64,000 bases of DNA, taken from NCBI RefSeq assembly GCF_049985285.1, contig NZ_JBNIEU010000004.1, positions 124,001 through 188,000 of the forward strand, written 5' to 3'. This document shows, one piece after another, positions 62,211-64,000 of this stretch (positions within the stretch are counted from its first letter, which is position 1; each line of letters starts with the position of its first letter). Under the pieces are notes generated by a model. It was not told the DNA's origin. It ran no database searches and worked only from the letters and a program-made list of their open reading frames with translations. The DNA comes from Aestuariirhabdus sp049985285. Its GTDB lineage: Bacteria; Pseudomonadota; Gammaproteobacteria; Pseudomonadales; Aestuariirhabdaceae. The position numbers were made by a program, and so were the translations under genes.

Positions 62211-62578
62211 CGATAACCTTCGAGCCAAACCAGTGCTTCCTCTTCACAGGTAAACCCTCTTACCGGGTATTCGGGTGGATGCACGGTGGTATACATCCGC
62301 ATCAGAAATTTCTCTAGCGGAGTTCGGGTCATAATGGCAACTGCTGCCGAAATACGCTTGTAGTCGTCACTCTGGAGGAACGTTAGCGCGTCACTGTCAA
62401 CTTTAGCGGTTCGCTGCGCAACGATCAGGGCCGGGTGCCTGCGAGGACAGAGCTGATAGGCGCGCTCGGCGACATTGCGCACCGCCTCCAACGTTATGTG
62501 GGCATCGGGGCCGTAATCCACCCGCATAATACCGTCTTCTTCCATCCACACCCTGGGTTCCACGATAGGTCTCCCCAC
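62189..62578 (-). CDS. Small conserved protein, STAS/SpoIIAA-like (function unknown)
   Basis: A 129-residue soluble protein. The pattern of DYGPDAHITLEAVRNVAERAYQL, then HPALIVAQRTAKVDSDALTFL, KRISAAVAIMTRTPLEKFLMRMY and PVRGFTCEEEALVWLEGY resembles STAS/SEC14-like small proteins with alternating strands and helices. I do not recognise a specific family. Its 3' end overlaps the GGDEF/EAL gene by 22 bp on the opposite strand. It might be a signalling partner, but nothing shows it. Confidence 0.7.
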   Translation of the reverse strand: MGRPIVEPRVWMEEDGIMRVDYGPDAHITLEAVRNVAERAYQLCPRRHPALIVAQRTAKVDSDALTFLQSDDYKRISAAVAIMTRTPLEKFLMRMYTTVHPPEYPVRGFTCEEEALVWLEGYRQSEGDS

Positions 62579-62610
62579 CCCTAACTGTAACGAAGGGCTA
62601 TCAGGGTAAC

Positions 62611-63480
62611 CTATGCATCATTATCAGAAAACCGGTTAAAGAGACGAGCAACCTCCGTCACTTGAGTTTCCATATGCAAGTGGTGCCCACCAGGCACCGT
62701 GCATAGGGTGAATCCCTGTAGCAGCTCCTTACTGCGAACAAACTCATCGCGCTTGAGGTAGATACCCTGCTCAGCGAGCACCAGGCAGGTAGGGGCTGTC
62801 ACACTGGATACGAAAGCCTGGGCTTGCTCCCAGGTCAATCGCATCATTGAGGGGAGCCTGAGGCGCAAATCACTACGCCACTGAAAACCACCGGGAACCT
62901 CCTCGATCCCTCTCTGGGTTAAGGCCTCTGCAGCCTCAGCTGATAGGGGATTAAACCCTTTCATGCGAGCCTCTATTGCCCTATCAATAGAGGGGTAAAC
63001 TGTTTTTCTCTTCTGATCAATTGATTGCAATCCGTTAATCGCTTTTGCTAACTGCGCCGGAGTCTCATCGCTTGACGTCACCATAGGCCAGACCCCATCA
63101 ATCAAAAACAATCGATCGACGCGTTGGGGGAAACTACCGGCAATCAAGGTCGCTATAATTGCGCCCATCGAGTGCCCCAATAGTGCAAACTGTTCCAGCT
63201 TCAAACCGTTCGCCAGCGCGATCACATCCGCCACGTTATCCCAAATATTGTACGCTGCACCCATTGGCCTATGGCTGCTCCTTCCGTGCCCAATCAGATC
63301 CACAGCCAATACCCGATAGTGGGTTATCAGCGGCGCCAGAAAATCGAAGCTGGCGGCATTGTCCAGCCAACCATGCAGGGCAAATAGGACCGGTTTACCG
63401 GGATCACCCCAGGCACAAATGGCCACCCGTAAGCCGTTCACTTCCACTTCAAACTCTTCACCGATACCAGCAAATTTCAT
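62611..63480 (-). CDS. Alpha/beta hydrolase
   Basis: A 289-residue cytosolic alpha/beta-hydrolase-fold enzyme. Oxyanion-side HGWLDNAASF, nucleophile Ser in LLGHSMGAIIA, acid residue near TCLVLAEQG and catalytic His in VPGGHHLHME. This pattern fits serine hydrolase/esterase (SERHL-like) proteins; the substrate cannot be told. Starts 3 bp after the stop of another alpha/beta hydrolase, so the two are co-transcribed. Confidence 0.9.
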   Translation of the reverse strand: MKFAGIGEEFEVEVNGLRVAICAWGDPGKPVLFALHGWLDNAASFDFLAPLITHYRVLAVDLIGHGRSSHRPMGAAYNIWDNVADVIALANGLKLEQFALLGHSMGAIIATLIAGSFPQRVDRLFLIDGVWPMVTSSDETPAQLAKAINGLQSIDQKRKTVYPSIDRAIEARMKGFNPLSAEAAEALTQRGIEEVPGGFQWRSDLRLRLPSMMRLTWEQAQAFVSSVTAPTCLVLAEQGIYLKRDEFVRSKELLQGFTLCTVPGGHHLHMETQVTEVARLFNRFSDNDA

Positions 63481-63483
63481 CGA

Positions 63484-64000
63484 TCAAGCATCCCTGTTGA
63501 GCAGTGACTGTAAAACCGTATGGATATGATGTGCCGTTTCCAGCGGGTGTTCCAACGGAAACATATGGGTACCATTCACCCGTTTTTGTAACAAAGCCCC
63601 ATGACGCTCTCCCCTGCGCACTCGCTGTCCTTTCACCACATCACTCCGATCTCCGTACAACAACGCCGTTGGGGTTTCAAAACGCGTGTATTTAGGCGGA
63701 GCACGATGGGGTACATTTCGATAGATGCTGACCTCTACCTCCGGGTGATATACCAGCTCAACACGTGTCCCATGGCTTCGCAAACCCGACTGCAAATAGT
63801 CCTCGAGACAATCTGCGTCAAAATGCTTGAACAGGTGTTTACTGCGAAAATAGTTCCGCGCCTCATTATGGTCTGGCCACTGAGAACGCCGGTCTCTGGT
63901 CTTTCCTGCGGGGGTAATTCGGTCAATCCAGCCGGTATTTTTGGCAATAGAGATCATAACCTTCTCGAACGGGCTGATAACAAAAGAGTCGAGCATTACC
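63484..64000 (-). CDS. Alpha/beta hydrolase (N-terminus beyond window)
   Basis: At least 171 codons of the C-terminal part; the frame is open through the right edge, so the nucleophile elbow is not visible. The lid region (RNYFRSKHLFKHFDADCLEDYLQSG), a strand-7-like TPTALLYGDRSDVV with a likely acidic residue, and a late His in NGTHMFPLEHPLETA fit an alpha/beta hydrolase. Possibly the same pathway as its neighbour 62611-63480. An in-frame ATG at 63996 is internal rather than the start. Confidence 0.75.
   Translation of the reverse strand, partial: VMLDSFVISPFEKVMISIAKNTGWIDRITPAGKTRDRRSQWPDHNEARNYFRSKHLFKHFDADCLEDYLQSGLRSHGTRVELVYHPEVEVSIYRNVPHRAPPKYTRFETPTALLYGDRSDVVKGQRVRRGERHGALLQKRVNGTHMFPLEHPLETAHHIHTVLQSLLNRDA

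Overview
The window is bacterial chromosome from a gammaproteobacterium, most likely a marine member of the Pseudomonadales/Oceanospirillales. This rests on gene order: tig-clpP-clpX-lon-hupB-ppiD, the tRNA cluster beside folD/cysS/glnS/ppiB/lpxH, and leuC-leuD-leuB-asd-fimV-truA-trpF...accD-folC-cvpA-purF-metZ are arranged much as in Pseudomonas. Genus cannot be fixed from the sequence alone. No prophage, insertion sequence, CRISPR array or rRNA was seen. Both ends cut through genes (ppiD at the left, an alpha/beta hydrolase at the right).

Layout. 1-8.2 kb: protein quality control on the minus strand (ppiD, tRNA-Asp, hupB, lon, clpX, clpP, tig), with sigma-32-like promoters before lon and clpX. 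8.3-8.8 kb: tRNA-Leu/His/Arg operon with a strong promoter. 8.9-14.7 kb: folD, cysS, glnS, ppiB, lpxH. 15-18.7 kb: a tandem universal stress protein and acnB. 18.7-30.2 kb: an accessory-looking block with loose intergenic sequence on both sides, holding an Rrf2 regulator and a five-gene operon for a carnitine- or butyrobetaine-like substrate (ADP-forming acyl-CoA synthetase, CaiD-like hydratase, acyl-CoA dehydrogenase, CaiT-like BCCT transporter, second enoyl-CoA hydratase). A divergent GlxA/AraC-type regulator, a frameshifted SDR reductase and an NPD-type flavoprotein complete the block. 30.2-34.1 kb: MoxR-DUF58-TgpA. 34.2-47.3 kb: a long minus-strand run from fimV to metZ (truA, trpF, trpB, trpA, accD, folC, SPOR protein, cvpA, purF). 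48-52.4 kb: asd and leuBDC, with a divergent LysR gene coupled to sixA. 53.9-64 kb: MFS transporter, aroC, prmB, folE, patatin, DUF4892 protein, a GGDEF/degenerate-EAL protein and two alpha/beta hydrolases.

The most unusual observations are: (1) glutaminyl-tRNA synthetase carries an in-frame, AT-rich ComEA-type helix-hairpin-helix domain of about 72 residues inserted in its anticodon-binding region; (2) a 33-bp element, 27/33 identical, lies about 150 bp upstream of both the betaine operon and the flavoprotein gene, with half-sites 21 bp apart as expected for an AraC-family operator; (3) the SDR gene is interrupted at a run of eight G, suggesting a sequencing error, recent inactivation or phase variation; (4) the CaiT-like transporter keeps the aromatic substrate box but has Asn where CaiT has its Na-replacing Arg; (5) the EAL domain of the c-di-GMP protein lacks two catalytic acidic residues while GGDEF is intact.
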